A stretch of 25,787 bases of DNA, taken from positions 1 to 25,787 of IMG/VR virus record IMGVR_UViG_3300031787_000740, one strand, 5' to 3'. The stretch comes from a virus. Shown here piece after piece: positions 7,842 to 17,192 of the stretch. Position 1 is the first letter of the stretch. Every line of letters starts with the position of its first letter. The notes under the pieces are model-generated. The model had not been told where the DNA came from. It searched no databases and worked only from the letters and a program-made list of their open reading frames with translations. A program made the translations under genes and the position numbers.

Positions 7842-8783
7842 TTACCACGCTACATCAAAGAAGAACAGTTGGAAGAATCGAGCGGTTTCAATACTATCAC
7901 CAAAGTAGTTAGTAGCAGCATGTAACGTCTTTGCATCGAACATTACCAATCGGTTATACACGTTTGCAATACTATCAACTAATTCGTAGGTACTATTGTC
8001 GTAGAAATTCATTTGACTTGACCGACCCTTAAATGTACGTTCATACAGTTCTGGATTGTCATCATAGTTGTCAAATCGGGTTGCTCCCGTAATCTTACTA
8101 CGATACGTTGCGGTTCCAGAGTTTAATGGGGCATCGGGCGTGAGGTATACCATCGCAGCGTATGTTTGTGTGTCAACGTGGTATACAATCGGGTCTGTTG
8201 ATGTGCAGTATTGGAACTTTCCATTTGCATATGACGGGTCATTCCAATTAATAATTTCTTTACCTAAGATACGCTCGAAAGCTTCCTTCGTTCCGTTTAG
8301 AATGAAACGTTCTTCACTACGCTTACCCCGATGATAATCCGAACCAGCGAATGTCAAATTATTCATTGCGAATGAACGAATCCAATCTGGATTGTCGTAG
8401 AAGTTATCGACGACTACTACCCCTTTCTTTTGTATCGGATTAAATCCAGAATAAAATATCGCCCACTTCTCAAATGTACCAATATTCTGAACCGTTGACC
8501 CGTCCGCTAAAATAAGTCCTACGGAATCCTTGATTTGATTTCTATCGATTGTTACTTCGACGCCAACGTGGGGTGTCTTTAAAAATGGATACACCTTAAC
8601 CACATCTGGTCGAAATCCGATGGTCGTAAGGATTGGTTGGTTATTAAGTGTTATCGAGCTGATAGCTTGTTCTGTGTGAGCCAGCCATCCTTTGAATGTC
8701 AGCGCACTTCCGTTAACTTCTAGCGAATCCATATACCACAAGATACCGTTAACATTAGTAAAATGATTCATAATGTCTTTCAT
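7842..8783 (-). CDS. 2-oxoglutarate oxygenase-like protein (DUF6445 type) with N-terminal beta domain
   Basis: A 313-residue protein whose C-terminal ~200 residues form a 2-oxoglutarate/Fe(II) oxygenase-like fold. Iron ligands appear as H202-x-D204 (VYHVDTQTYAAMVYLTPD), H288 (KTLHAATNYFG) and a 2-oxoglutarate-binding Arg (TARFFQLFFF, R302). VYLTPDAPLNSGTATYRSK matches the DUF6445 family as I know it. The first ~105 residues are a separate beta domain with KGWLAHTEQ and FRPDVVKVYPFL, like the beta-sandwich domain attached to many glycan enzymes. It is the first gene of the modification block, with an AAGGAG site 6 nt before the ATG at 8783, behind a sigma70-like promoter and a hairpin. Substrate unknown. 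Confidence 0.87.
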   Translation of the reverse strand: MKDIMNHFTNVNGILWYMDSLEVNGSALTFKGWLAHTEQAISSITLNNQPILTTIGFRPDVVKVYPFLKTPHVGVEVTIDRNQIKDSVGLILADGSTVQNIGTFEKWAIFYSGFNPIQKKGVVVVDNFYDNPDWIRSFAMNNLTFAGSDYHRGKRSEERFILNGTKEAFERILGKEIINWNDPSYANGKFQYCTSTDPIVYHVDTQTYAAMVYLTPDAPLNSGTATYRSKITGATRFDNYDDNPELYERTFKGRSSQMNFYDNSTYELVDSIANVYNRLVMFDAKTLHAATNYFGDSIETARFFQLFFFDVAW

Positions 8784-8811
8784 AGAAACTCCTTAATTGG
8801 TGTAAAACAAA

Positions 8812-8862
8812 ACGTATTCATACCAACATATAAGAAATTCTCATATGGCAGTATGAATACGT
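8812..8862 (-). terminator. Hairpin with U-rich tail between collagen fibre gene and modification cassette
   Basis: A perfect 12-bp inverted repeat (8812-8823 and 8851-8862, arm ACGTATTCATAC) encloses 27 nt that hold a smaller stem (CATAT at 8827-8831, ATATG at 8843-8847). On the minus strand the second arm runs into TTTTGTTTT. It lies 70 nt after the stop of the collagen fibre gene, but also downstream of the promoter at 8949-8921 and 28 nt before the first cassette gene. It may therefore be a leaky terminator or a 5' leader element. The stem is AT-rich. Confidence 0.55.
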
Positions 8863-8920
8863 GTGTTTATTTTTATTGTAATATAACTCATTTATAGTCC
8901 TTATGCGTTGTAACCTATTT

Positions 8921-8949
8921 AGTATACACCTTTACTCGTCTGTTGTCAA
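8921..8949 (-). promoter_or_regulatory. Strong sigma70-like promoter for the oxygenase/glycosyltransferase cassette
   Basis: Minus strand reads TTGACA (8949-8944), 17 nt, TATACT (8926-8921): 11 of 12 matches to consensus with ideal spacing. The -35 lies within the last codons of the collagen fibre gene. It points to the gene starting at 8783, giving a leader of about 130 nt that contains the hairpin at 8862-8812. Confidence 0.75.
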
Positions 8950-11900
8950 GTCCTTATTCTTTAATTTTTCAATTTCTAGGTCTAATTCCTTGATTGCTTG
9001 AATTAATAGGGCGACAATCTTTTCATAACGAACGGCCATATACCCATTTTCTCTGGTGATAACGACTTCAGGAATGACTCTTTCAATTTCTTGAGCGATA
9101 ACACCGATGTCGTGACCATAGTTTTCGTGAATACCTTCCATCGGTATCCAATCAAACTCATATCCACCCAATTGACGAATCTTTTCAATTGCACTGGCAA
9201 TAACTTGCTTATTTTTCTTTAATCTAGCATCTGATGAATAGTAGGCAACAATGTCGTTAGTTGCACGAATATTACCAGCCGTACCCGATGCAGCTGTGCC
9301 AACGCCTAAAGAGTTTACTTGGGCGTTAGAGTTTGTAGTAAATCCACCAGCTGCACCTTGTGGTCCGGTTGGACCTTGGTTCCCCTGCGGGCCTTGGCGG
9401 CCTTGTGGTCCGGTTGGACCTGCACCGCCGGTTGGTCCGGTTGGGCCTTGATTGCCTTGTGGACCAGTACCACCTGTATTTCCGGTTGGGCCTTGGTTCC
9501 CCTGCGGGCCTTGGCGGCCTTGTGGTCCGGTTGGACCTGCACCGCCGGTTGGTCCGGTTGGGCCTTGATTGCCTTGCGGTCCGGTTGGGCCTGTACCGCC
9601 GGTTGGTCCTTGATTACCTTGTGGTCCGGTTGGGCCTGTACCGCCGGTTGGTCCTTGATTGCCTTGTGGACCAGTGCCACCTGTATTTCCGGTTGGTCCT
9701 TGATTGCCTTGTGGGCCTTGGCGCCCTTGTGGTCCCAAATTTCCTTGTGGTCCTGTTGGTCCTTGGTTTCCTTGTGGTCCGGTTGGGCCTTGATTGCCTT
9801 GTGGGCCTTGATTGCCTTGTGGGCCTTGTCGGCCTTGTGGTCCGGTTGGACCTGTACCGCCGGTTGGACCTTGATTACCTTGTGGGCCTAATCCTTGCGG
9901 TCCTTGATTGCCTTGTGGACCAGTAGCACCACTTGGACCTTGGTTTCCTTGTGGACCGGTACCACCTGTATTTCCGGTTGGACCTTGGTTCCCTTGTGGA
10001 CCTAAATTACCTTGTGGACCTAACGGACCCTGGTTCCCTTGTGGTCCAGTACTACCCGTGTCACCGGTTGGTCCTTGATTACCTTGAGGTCCAGTTGGTC
10101 CTTGGTTTCCTTGTGGGCCTAGGTTACCCTGCGGTCCTTGGTTGCCTTGTGGCCCTTGGTCCCCTTGCGGGCCTTGATTACCTTGTGGACCTGTGCTTCC
10201 AGTTGACCCCGTTGGGCCTTGATTACCTTGTGGGCCTGTACTTCCGATTGGACCCTGGTTTCCCTGTGGGCCGGTTGGACCTTGATTACCTTGTGCCCCA
10301 AGTCCTTGCGGTCCTTGATTTCCTTGTGGACCCGTGCCACCAGTTGGGCCTTGGTTGCCTTGCTGACCTAAGTTTCCTTGTGGTCCTTGATTGCCCTGTG
10401 GACCTTGATTGCCTTGTGAACCAATTGGACCTTGATTACCTTGCGGACCAGTGGTACCCGTATTTCCAGTTGGACCTTGGTTACCTTGTGGTCCGGTTGG
10501 TCCTTGGTTTCCTTGTGGGCCTTGATTGCCTTGTGGTCCGGTTGGTCCTTGGTTGCCTTGCGGACCCTGGTTTCCCTGTGGGCCTTGATTGCCCTGAGGG
10601 CCTTGGTTCCCTTGCGGTCCTTGGTTCCCTTGTGGCCCTTGGTTCCCTTGCGGGCCCTGGTTTCCTTGTGGGCCGGTTGGACCTTGATTACCTTGATTGC
10701 CTTGTGGCCCAGCAATACCCTGTGGTCCTTGGTTGCCTTGTGGCCCTTGGTTACCTTGCTGACCCGTTGGACCTTGATTACCTTGTGCCCCAAGTCCCTG
10801 CGGACCTTGATTACCTTGTTGTCCACTTGGTCCTTGATTGCCTTGAGGGCCTTGGTTACCTTGTGGACCTTGATTGCCTTGTGGTCCTTGATTGCCTTGT
10901 GACCCCGTTACCCCCGTTGGCCCTTGATTACCCTGTGGACCGGTGGTACCTGTATTTCCAGTTGGTCCTTGGTTACCTTGCGGACCCTGATTGCCTTGTG
11001 GACCTTGATTGCCCTGCGGTCCTTGATTGCCTTGCGGACCCTGATTGCCTTGTGGACCTTGATTACCTTGATTCCCTTGAGGGCCTTGGTTGCCCTGTGG
11101 ACCTTGATTACCTTGCGGACCCTGATTGCCTTGTGGTCCTTGTGGAGTTAGGGCAAATGATGCAGTTTGTGCATAAGAAGCAGATACTGCAAAACTACTG
11201 GTCCCAAACAATGATCCTGTAATACCTTGGGAAACGTTTAGTGACCCCGTAACTACGATACCACTTTGTGATACTAATAGTGACCCCGTAATAACCGCAC
11301 TCCCAGAGAATGGGAATCCAGAGCCACCCGCATTTAATGCGTACGAGGCAGTAAGTGCTTGTGATGCGGAAACTGCCCAACTACTGGTACCGTACAGAGA
11401 ACTGGTAACCGATACGGACGTAATACCATCGTTCGTAGTCAAACTACCTGTCAATATGTAATTTCCATTCAGCGTCTTGGTATTATGCCATATAGCACCA
11501 TCATATACTAACAAGTCACCCACAGCAGGACTTGTAATTCCTACATCAGATAGTGAAGCTAGTGTGGTTGATGCTGGGGTAACACCAGATGCTCCTATAC
11601 CACCAACACTACGAAAAATGCCGCCTTGTACGATTGCTGACGTTGCACTATCTGTTAAATTGGTACAATCTTTTCTAACGATTAAATAACCTAAGAATAT
11701 TGCATTGAGTGCCGTATTCGGTGCTTCCGAGAACGGTTCGGTATCAATACCATTCCGTGCGTCAAGTAGCGTGGCATATTCTGCATTACCGTAATAAACA
11801 ATAAATGCACTTGTTGGGGAGTTTGGAACCCAGAATACACGTTGAACAGTCCAGCGATTTGTAGCTGGACTAGTTCCTGTTACTGTGGTTAATTGTCCCG

Positions 11901-13062
11901 TAGCAATGTTTACATATTGTGTTGGGTCAATGACCGTATATCCTGCTGCGCTAACGCCTGTATCAATGATTGGTGTGGATCCGGATAGGTAATACCGATA
12001 AATTTTTGAGGTCGTCGTTGCAGCTTCTGTAACCGTGGATGGGTGGTTTGCATTAATTGTATAATTTGAGCCCTCACGGAATGCCGTTCCTGCGGTTCGA
12101 TTAATTCCTAAACTTGACCCACTTGCGGTTAGTGTATGCCCCGTTACCTTTAATGGACCGAATGCTCTAATAAAGTCATCATTCTTTTGAAATCCACCAT
12201 AGGAAATTTGTGGGGAATTAAACACCCCAGTGGATACACTACCACTTAAATGCAATACTACCCCGAGGAAGATTTCTGTATCCCATTGGTCGATATTTGT
12301 TGACCCCCACGCGGCGGTTTGTTGTACCACATCGCCATTACTATCTAATCCAACGTAGGTAATCTTTGCGGAACCCGAGTACGTGATAGGAACATTTGTC
12401 TTATTTCCCCATACGACATATTTTACTGCGGGGTACGGTTCATTTGCAAGACTTGCATTTTGTGTAACGATAAGACCAGACCCCGACGTGATACTAAATG
12501 TCGTTGACCCCAACGAAGACGACATAACACCACCATTTAGCAAACCCGTATATAAATTTGATTCTAACCACCGTAACCGTGTGGTGTTAAAGAATCCGCT
12601 TCCATTTTGTGTGAAATATAAGTCATTGGTTGACCCACTGACGTAGATGTAGGATGCACTAATACCTGAATCAATATTTGTAGTCGTAGGATTGAATCGT
12701 ATATATCCTGTTTCTTGTAGGTCGCCGTATATATGTACGGACGGATCGGTAACCCCGAGCGCACTTGATACTATCAATGTTCCCGATAATAGTGTGTTTC
12801 CTGCTAATGTATTATTACCAATTTGTGTGGTTGACCCCGTAATGTTCAAACTACCGGTAACAATTTGATTACCTCTAAAGGTATTTGACCCCGTAGTGGC
12901 AATCGTCTGAATACCGGTGGTATTACGAACATCAATTTGCGCAGACGACGATACCACACCTGGCGGTATGGAGGACGAGACTTCTGCGGAAAAGTTATTA
13001 ATTGCTGATGTGGGAATACTACCGGTCTTGATTAAAACCCCAGATAAACGTGTTTCGGCCAC
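8932..13062 (-). CDS. Giant collagen-like tail fibre with C-terminal S74 chaperone
   Basis: A 1376-residue adhesion fibre. It starts at GTG 13062 after a GGAG site. Residues 1-640 are repeated beta segments (GSLNITGS-type units, [19 protein letters not shown] near 500, SASYA-type repeats just before the collagen). Residues ~640-1238 are an almost unbroken Gly-X-Y tract, mostly GPQGNQ with GPT and GPQ variants, and a few two-residue breaks (GPQGLGAQ). Residues ~1240-1376 are an S74 intramolecular chaperone: SDARLKKN, then [15 protein letters not shown] and a terminal coiled coil ([14 protein letters not shown]). S74 domains trimerise fibres and then usually cut themselves off before the conserved Ser. 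A trimeric triple helix is therefore likely. No Gly-X-Pro triplet is present in the tract. Confidence 0.95.
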   Translation of the reverse strand: MAETRLSGVLIKTGSIPTSAINNFSAEVSSSIPPGVVSSSAQIDVRNTTGIQTIATTGSNTFRGNQIVTGSLNITGSTTQIGNNTLAGNTLLSGTLIVSSALGVTDPSVHIYGDLQETGYIRFNPTTTNIDSGISASYIYVSGSTNDLYFTQNGSGFFNTTRLRWLESNLYTGLLNGGVMSSSLGSTTFSITSGSGLIVTQNASLANEPYPAVKYVVWGNKTNVPITYSGSAKITYVGLDSNGDVVQQTAAWGSTNIDQWDTEIFLGVVLHLSGSVSTGVFNSPQISYGGFQKNDDFIRAFGPLKVTGHTLTASGSSLGINRTAGTAFREGSNYTINANHPSTVTEAATTTSKIYRYYLSGSTPIIDTGVSAAGYTVIDPTQYVNIATGQLTTVTGTSPATNRWTVQRVFWVPNSPTSAFIVYYGNAEYATLLDARNGIDTEPFSEAPNTALNAIFLGYLIVRKDCTNLTDSATSAIVQGGIFRSVGGIGASGVTPASTTLASLSDVGITSPAVGDLLVYDGAIWHNTKTLNGNYILTGSLTTNDGITSVSVTSSLYGTSSWAVSASQALTASYALNAGGSGFPFSGSAVITGSLLVSQSGIVVTGSLNVSQGITGSLFGTSSFAVSASYAQTASFALTPQGPQGNQGPQGNQGPQGNQGPQGNQGNQGPQGNQGPQGNQGPQGNQGPQGNQGPQGNQGPTGNTGTTGPQGNQGPTGVTGSQGNQGPQGNQGPQGNQGPQGNQGPSGQQGNQGPQGLGAQGNQGPTGQQGNQGPQGNQGPQGIAGPQGNQGNQGPTGPQGNQGPQGNQGPQGNQGPQGNQGPQGNQGPQGNQGPQGNQGPTGPQGNQGPQGNQGPTGPQGNQGPTGNTGTTGPQGNQGPIGSQGNQGPQGNQGPQGNLGQQGNQGPTGGTGPQGNQGPQGLGAQGNQGPTGPQGNQGPIGSTGPQGNQGPTGSTGSTGPQGNQGPQGDQGPQGNQGPQGNLGPQGNQGPTGPQGNQGPTGDTGSTGPQGNQGPLGPQGNLGPQGNQGPTGNTGGTGPQGNQGPSGATGPQGNQGPQGLGPQGNQGPTGGTGPTGPQGRQGPQGNQGPQGNQGPTGPQGNQGPTGPQGNLGPQGRQGPQGNQGPTGNTGGTGPQGNQGPTGGTGPTGPQGNQGPTGGTGPTGPQGNQGPTGPTGGAGPTGPQGRQGPQGNQGPTGNTGGTGPQGNQGPTGPTGGAGPTGPQGRQGPQGNQGPTGPQGAAGGFTTNSNAQVNSLGVGTAASGTAGNIRATNDIVAYYSSDARLKKNKQVIASAIEKIRQLGGYEFDWIPMEGIHENYGHDIGVIAQEIERVIPEVVITRENGYMAVRYEKIVALLIQAIKELDLEIEKLKNKDLTTDE
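9374..9576. repeat. Exact 86-nt direct repeat inside the collagen tract
   Basis: 9374-9459 is identical to 9491-9576, offset 117 nt (39 codons, 13 triplets), so the reading frame and Gly register are kept. This is a recent in-frame duplication. Confidence 0.9.
9580..9669. repeat. 45-nt tandem repeat inside the collagen tract
   Basis: Two adjacent 45-nt units, 9580-9624 and 9625-9669, differ at one base. Each encodes a 15-residue block of type [15 protein letters not shown]. Confidence 0.9.
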
Positions 13063-13093
13063 TACTCCACTCCGGTTAAATTAAGAACTATCA

Positions 13094-13131
13094 TATAAAT
13101 AGATGCTATATGAAATCTTAGTATAAATATC
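13094..13131 (-). promoter_or_regulatory. Double TATTTATA-type putative late promoter of the collagen fibre
   Basis: Minus strand has TATTTATA at 13101-13094, 31 nt before the GTG start, and a second GATATTTATA at 13131-13122, 59 nt before it. The nearer one has the spacing seen before other structural genes. Function inferred. Confidence 0.5.
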
Positions 13132-13150
13132 ATTTTTTTATCCAATAAAC

Positions 13151-13182
13151 AGAAAAGACACGCATTCTGGCGTGCCTTTTCT
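13151..13182 (-). terminator. Intrinsic terminator after DUF1617-like gene
   Basis: Hairpin with arms 13151-13163 and 13170-13182: 7 bp (AGAAAAG/CTTTTCT), one mismatch, 5 bp (CACGC/GCGTG), loop of 6. On the minus strand the T-rich TCTTTTCTGTTT follows the GC part. It lies 17 nt after the stop of the gene at 13200. Confidence 0.75.
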
Positions 13183-13199
13183 ATCTATACGTTATTATT

Positions 13200-13607
13200 T
13201 TATGCGTCTGTTAATATAGGAGCAAGGGCAAGAAGTGCCGTAGGTTCTAATTCCATTGAGTCTGGAAAATCCGACAGCTTTAATCCGACATTACTGACTT
13301 CGACCACTTGGGACAATAATTCATCTAATTCCATATTAACCAATTCAATCTTGTCATTCGGGATTGTGATAGTGTTTGGAATTACCTTACCATCCTTATC
13401 CAACGCTTCGACCAAATTATCTAAATGGTCCCGCTTGGCGTACTTTAATCGGATTTCCTTCATAGGTTCTTCCACTGCTTTTGCAAATGGTTCAAGAGTA
13501 CGAACCGCAGTGGTTACCTTCCATGCCAACTTAATTGGAAGCTTGTGTTGGCTGACCGTACTAAGTGCCGATAAAATATTCAAAACCTGTACATTTGTTA
13601 ACTGCAT
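13200..13607 (-). CDS. Small phage protein resembling DUF1617
   Basis: A 135-residue protein beginning MQLTNVQVLNILSALSTVSQHKLPIKLAWKV; the pattern M-x-L-T-N ... L ... LPIKL is like the DUF1617 proteins known from phages, whose function is unknown. The C-terminal half is acidic (MELDELLSQVVEVSN). It has no membrane segment or signal peptide. A strong GGAGG ribosome site precedes the ATG at 13607. The gene has its own sigma70-like promoter (13666-13638) and its own terminator (13182-13151), so it is an independent transcription unit set between two fibre genes that appear to use other signals. That arrangement hints at an early or host-expressed function rather than a virion part, but this is inference. 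Confidence 0.8.
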   Translation of the reverse strand: MQLTNVQVLNILSALSTVSQHKLPIKLAWKVTTAVRTLEPFAKAVEEPMKEIRLKYAKRDHLDNLVEALDKDGKVIPNTITIPNDKIELVNMELDELLSQVVEVSNVGLKLSDFPDSMELEPTALLALAPILTDA

Positions 13608-13637
13608 GGTATAACCTCCAAATAATTTAATATATCA

Positions 13638-13666
13638 AATATATGTTAAAACTATGAATTTGTCAA
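13638..13666 (-). promoter_or_regulatory. Sigma70-like promoter for DUF1617-like gene
   Basis: Minus strand reads TTGACA (13666-13661), 17 nt, TATATT (13643-13638): 11 of 12 matches. It starts just after the stop of the upstream gene and lies 30 nt before the ATG at 13607. Confidence 0.72.
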
Positions 13667-13674
13667 GGACCGGT

Positions 13675-14046
13675 TTATACCGAACCACTTACGGTTGGTG
13701 TTGGTCCTCCAAGATTTTGTCCCCACGGAGTTTCCATTACGTCAGACCACGGGTCATTCTTCTTGGTGATTTGCTTTTGAATTTGTTCATTTACGTGTTG
13801 TTCATAGGTTCCCACCACAACAGCTTGAACCCATCCCAAGACTTGTTCTTTTGTTAATTCTTCATATGGAGTAAAGCTACCACTTGCTGGCAGTGAAAGT
13901 GGGGTTGCACCTTGGAATACTCCCGTAGTACCATTTTCATCTGTGCCTGTCTTGCTCCAACGCACATGAACAATTACGTTGCTCAATCCGTCGAGTGTTG
14001 GTGCCTTCCGCATATTGGTGATGTCCCATGTGTATGTTATTGCCAT
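13675..14046 (-). CDS. Small conserved phage protein of unknown function
   Basis: A 123-residue protein that begins MAITYTWDITNMRKAPTLDGLSNVIVHVRW. Proteins with this start and a W-containing C-terminal half are common in T4-like cyanophages and related phages next to tail-fibre genes, but I know of no proven function. Residues ~50-60 (LPASGSFTPYEELTKEQVLGWV) fit a beta strand then a helix; the C-terminus is probably disordered (GGPTPTVSGSV). A TAGGAG ribosome site precedes the ATG, and a small hairpin (ACCAG/CTGGT) sits directly upstream of it. A canonical T4 late-type TATAAATA is 46 nt before the start. A structural or fibre-assembly role is inferred only from its position. Confidence 0.75.
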   Translation of the reverse strand: MAITYTWDITNMRKAPTLDGLSNVIVHVRWSKTGTDENGTTGVFQGATPLSLPASGSFTPYEELTKEQVLGWVQAVVVGTYEQHVNEQIQKQITKKNDPWSDVMETPWGQNLGGPTPTVSGSV

Positions 14047-14084
14047 TGTGTTCTCCTACCAGGTCATCTGGTTCTGTTTGAGAG

Positions 14085-17000
14085 TTATGAGTTATTTATA
14101 CGATTTTCCAGCTCTTCTATTTTTGCTTGTTGTTCCTTGATGGCTTGCACCAAAATAGGAACCAACCGAGTGTAATTCAAAGTGAGATAGTTTTCACCTG
14201 ACTTGGACACTCTGCGAGGATTGGTTTCATCACTGAAATCATTTTCCACGTCGAATGGTGCCAGTTCCACGAGTTCAGGATAGAATGCTTCCACTTCTTG
14301 GGCACTCAACCCAATTTGTGTTTTATTGCTACCAAAGTTGAAACTGTTGGCCAAGGCGTTGTCCACATATTTGAAGGGTGTCCAGGACTTGATGGCATCT
14401 AATGCACCCACAAGTGTTCCTGTTTTCTCCTTCAATCGTTCATCTGAGTAATATTGTACTAAGTCTTGCCAGACATAGAATCGTTTATCATAGGTGGCTT
14501 GAGCACCCACTTGACGATTTTGCGGATAACTATTTCCTACGAACCCAGTTTCAAACGATGTGGTGATGGAGGCAATCGTCAACCCACCGCCAGAAGTGAA
14601 GTAGATTTGTGCATCGTTCGTGCCATCGTTACTTTGGTCACCTCCGTAAAACAACATACGTCCTTGGAAGATGGTTCGATACATGTAACTGGTACTGGCT
14701 GGGTCAACATAATATCCCGTGTCATTTTGGTCATAGAACAGAGGCGCACGTGCACTTCCTGCCATAACAGTAAATCCGTAATCAATATAAAATGCGCTAC
14801 CATTCCAATACCAGATCCATCCACGGCTGTTATCATGCACCCCTACGTTATCACCTGTGGTGGACATGAACACGTGACGAGAACCGATACCCCACCCACT
14901 CCATCCGTTACGACCACCGCCGTATGTGGTGGCGTTTCCGTAACTATTACCTGCAGAATCAGCCGCCCATATACCACGACCATATGATTGGAAATACAAT
15001 CCACAATCTCCTTGTGGTCGGAACCAATCGTTTGCCAATACATAAGATAATTGTGAAGTACCAGCGGGGTCTATGTAATAGCCGGTATTGTTGTTATCAT
15101 ACATAATGGTATAATAAGCTGCTCCACCTCCATAGGTAGCCGCCCCGTTACGATATATGTCACCATACAACCACTGTGTTCCACCCGAGTAAATGCCACT
15201 TGGGTGCCATGATGCTGCCCCGGTACCACCTACGTTACCATTACCTTGATAGGAGTACGTTTGTAATGCGTTGAGATTAGAGGTACTTGCGGGGTCGGTA
15301 TAGTATCCTGTATTATTGCTATCATAGAAGATGGGAGCACGAAATGAGCTAGCAACCCAATTGTTACCAGACATATCCAGTTCCCATCTATTAAATCCAG
15401 CAGACCATCCACCAATGCGCATCACGTTGTCGCTGTCGAGTCCCATATTGACAGCGTAATAGCCGCCACGATGGAACGACATAATTGCGCCGCTTCCGTT
15501 GTTTGAATACGCTTGAAGCGGCGGACTATCGGAAGTCGTATTTCGATTAGCGACAAATGTATTAGCACCAGTCCATGAATTATTTGTGCCTAAAATACTA
15601 GCGCCAGATGGGCCCGTTGGTCCTGTTGGTCCGGTTGCACCAGTCGGTCCTGTTGACCCAGGAGAACCCGTTGGGCCAGTTGGTCCTGTTGCTCCTGTGG
15701 GGCCTGTTGCGCCTTGTGGGCCGGTAGATCCTGTTGGTCCGGTTGAACCAGTCGGCCCGGTTGGTCCCGCCACGCCTTGTGGTCCTGTTGGTCCTGTTGG
15801 GCCAGTTGCTCCGTTAGAACCAGCTGCGCCTTGTGGGCCAGTTGGCCCCGTAGGTCCAGTTGGGCCAGTTGCTCCATTAGAACCAGTTGCACCTTGTGGA
15901 CCTGTTGAACCTGTGCTTCCAGTTGGACCTTGGTTGCCTTGCGGACCTTGGTTACCCTGAGCTCCTGTTGGCCCTTGGTTGCCCTGAGGGCCTTGGTTGC
16001 CTTGTGCACCAGTCAATGATAAGTCTGAACGTTTCTTGATACTACCGTCTGCGTTCAATACTAAGATATTATTTTCTGTGGTACCAGTTGGGGTTGACGG
16101 AAGAATGAGTGACCCCGTAAGTGCTAATGATCCTGTGAAAGTGTGCGTATCATCAATACTGTCACCAAACTTTGTAGACCCAGACCTATAGATGACCGAT
16201 GAAGAAATAAATTCTGTATGAAATTCTTCTGCGGTAATCCGTCCTGCAACGGTAAGATTTTGTGGGAAGGTAAAGTCACTATTACCGAATGTTGTTCCAG
16301 TAAGACCGCTAAGTTGAACTTGTGCGGAATGTGATACAGTTCCTACTGGAAGAAAATCTCGTACTTGTGTAGAATGAGAAACAATGTTTGCTGGAATACT
16401 TGAAAGCTGTCCGTATACAACTTGAGAAGAATGTGATACTGATCCTTCTGGAAGAAATGCTTTGACTTGTGCAGAGTGTGATACAATATTAGCGGGAACT
16501 TGTGCTAGCGTGGTATATGGAACGTTAACAAGATTTATCCCACTACCAGAGTATGATCCCGTGAATGACCCCGAGAAGGCAGAGTGCGATTCGTCGTCAT
16601 CTATTAATTCCCCTTCGTTGGCAGCGTTTTGTCTAGTTCTTTTAACAGATAGTGCTCCGTCCTTTTCACTAAGTCTAATATTGCCCATATAAATGGTGGA
16701 CCCACTGATATACAGCGAGCGCCATCTATTGGTGGCAGACCCTAAGTCATATTGTAAATTGTCGGTTGGAACAAAGTGTCCGGATGAAGAAAGTTGCGCA
16801 ATGCCAAGGAATGACCCACTAAAGGTTCCCGTGGACCCACTGCTGTTATTAACAAGTGCGCGAATCCAAATGGTGGATGATGATGGAGGCGCTGATACGA
16901 ATGTTAATATACTTGAGGAAAGAGTATAGTCATTTGCATAACTATAACTTAAACCATCTACTGCAACAAATAAAGAAGAGGAATGATATGGTGTAGTTAA

Positions 17001-17192
17001 ATTGTATTGCGTTTGTACCCCATCGCTGGTGTATCCAAACGAATCAATTTTTGTAGTCGCTGATACCTGGGCCGTTGGAAGATTGGTTAGTTGACTACCA
17101 TCTCCCTTAAAATATGATGCGGTGACCGCATTAGTAATGTTTGCACTGCCAGAAACTATCAGCCCCTTTCTGGCTACGAATTCATTTGCCAT
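14085..17192 (-). CDS. Collagen-like tail fibre with S74 chaperone
   Basis: A 1035-residue fibre. The N-terminus [20 protein letters not shown] and [12 protein letters not shown] are shared with the upstream fibre and probably attach it to the virion. Residues ~220-300 contain repeated SHSAQV units. Residues ~393-531 are Gly-X-Y collagen-like, mixing GPQGNQ with many GPT, GAT and GST triplets and one GSP. Residues ~535-900 form a beta-rich body with three YDxNxTGYYxDPAxTS units. The C-terminal ~120 residues are an S74 chaperone (SDERLKEK near 913; [18 protein letters not shown]; terminal coiled coil). An AGGGG ribosome site precedes the ATG. Likely a trimeric receptor-binding or side fibre. 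The family call is secure, the receptor is unknown. Confidence 0.94.
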   Translation of the reverse strand: MANEFVARKGLIVSGSANITNAVTASYFKGDGSQLTNLPTAQVSATTKIDSFGYTSDGVQTQYNLTTPYHSSSLFVAVDGLSYSYANDYTLSSSILTFVSAPPSSSTIWIRALVNNSSGSTGTFSGSFLGIAQLSSSGHFVPTDNLQYDLGSATNRWRSLYISGSTIYMGNIRLSEKDGALSVKRTRQNAANEGELIDDDESHSAFSGSFTGSYSGSGINLVNVPYTTLAQVPANIVSHSAQVKAFLPEGSVSHSSQVVYGQLSSIPANIVSHSTQVRDFLPVGTVSHSAQVQLSGLTGTTFGNSDFTFPQNLTVAGRITAEEFHTEFISSSVIYRSGSTKFGDSIDDTHTFTGSLALTGSLILPSTPTGTTENNILVLNADGSIKKRSDLSLTGAQGNQGPQGNQGPTGAQGNQGPQGNQGPTGSTGSTGPQGATGSNGATGPTGPTGPTGPQGAAGSNGATGPTGPTGPQGVAGPTGPTGSTGPTGSTGPQGATGPTGATGPTGPTGSPGSTGPTGATGPTGPTGPSGASILGTNNSWTGANTFVANRNTTSDSPPLQAYSNNGSGAIMSFHRGGYYAVNMGLDSDNVMRIGGWSAGFNRWELDMSGNNWVASSFRAPIFYDSNNTGYYTDPASTSNLNALQTYSYQGNGNVGGTGAASWHPSGIYSGGTQWLYGDIYRNGAATYGGGAAYYTIMYDNNNTGYYIDPAGTSQLSYVLANDWFRPQGDCGLYFQSYGRGIWAADSAGNSYGNATTYGGGRNGWSGWGIGSRHVFMSTTGDNVGVHDNSRGWIWYWNGSAFYIDYGFTVMAGSARAPLFYDQNDTGYYVDPASTSYMYRTIFQGRMLFYGGDQSNDGTNDAQIYFTSGGGLTIASITTSFETGFVGNSYPQNRQVGAQATYDKRFYVWQDLVQYYSDERLKEKTGTLVGALDAIKSWTPFKYVDNALANSFNFGSNKTQIGLSAQEVEAFYPELVELAPFDVENDFSDETNPRRVSKSGENYLTLNYTRLVPILVQAIKEQQAKIEELENRINNS
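14093..14100 (-). promoter_or_regulatory. Canonical T4 late-type TATAAATA site (possible)
   Basis: Minus strand reads TATAAATA, 46 nt before the ATG at 14046. It also encodes the last residues (Arg-Ile-Asn) of the fibre upstream, so chance cannot be excluded, and it is opposite in sequence to the TATTTATA elements elsewhere. Confidence 0.35.
14686..15340 (-). repeat. Three YDxNxTGYYxDPAxTS units in the fibre body
   Basis: Coding copies at about 15340-15268, 15115-15043 and 14755-14686. Each gives a tyrosine- and proline-containing segment with D, N and T at fixed places, familiar from fibre proteins of aquatic T4-like phages, spaced 75 and 120 residues apart. Confidence 0.85.

Larger units (their letters stand above)
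9349..11141 (-). repeat. DNA tract encoding about 200 Gly-X-Y triplets
   Basis: Basic 9-nt triplet period with a frequent 18-nt period (Gly-Pro-Gln-Gly-Asn-Gln). Gly and Pro codons vary freely at third positions while the amino acids hold, so selection acts on the protein and most of the tract is not freshly copied DNA. The 3' part (about 9361-9680) is an exception with long exact repeats. The tract opens several long frames on the plus strand that are shadows. Confidence 0.95.

Noticed and set aside
9349-11141. A CRISPR array or tandem regulatory repeat
   Set aside because: The repeats are contiguous without spacers, keep a coding frame and give Gly-X-Y triplets.
9319-11222. Long plus-strand open frames (up to ~430 codons) over the collagen tract
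   Set aside because: They are Leu/Trp/Gly-rich antisense shadows of the 9-nt Gly-X-Y repeat; no ribosome site, no domain, and they appear in more than one frame.
15586-15960. Plus-strand frame made of VGPVGPVGP-type repeats
   Set aside because: It is the complement of the GPT-rich collagen tract of the 1035-residue fibre, in repeat register, so its apparent collagen character is an artefact of the repeat.
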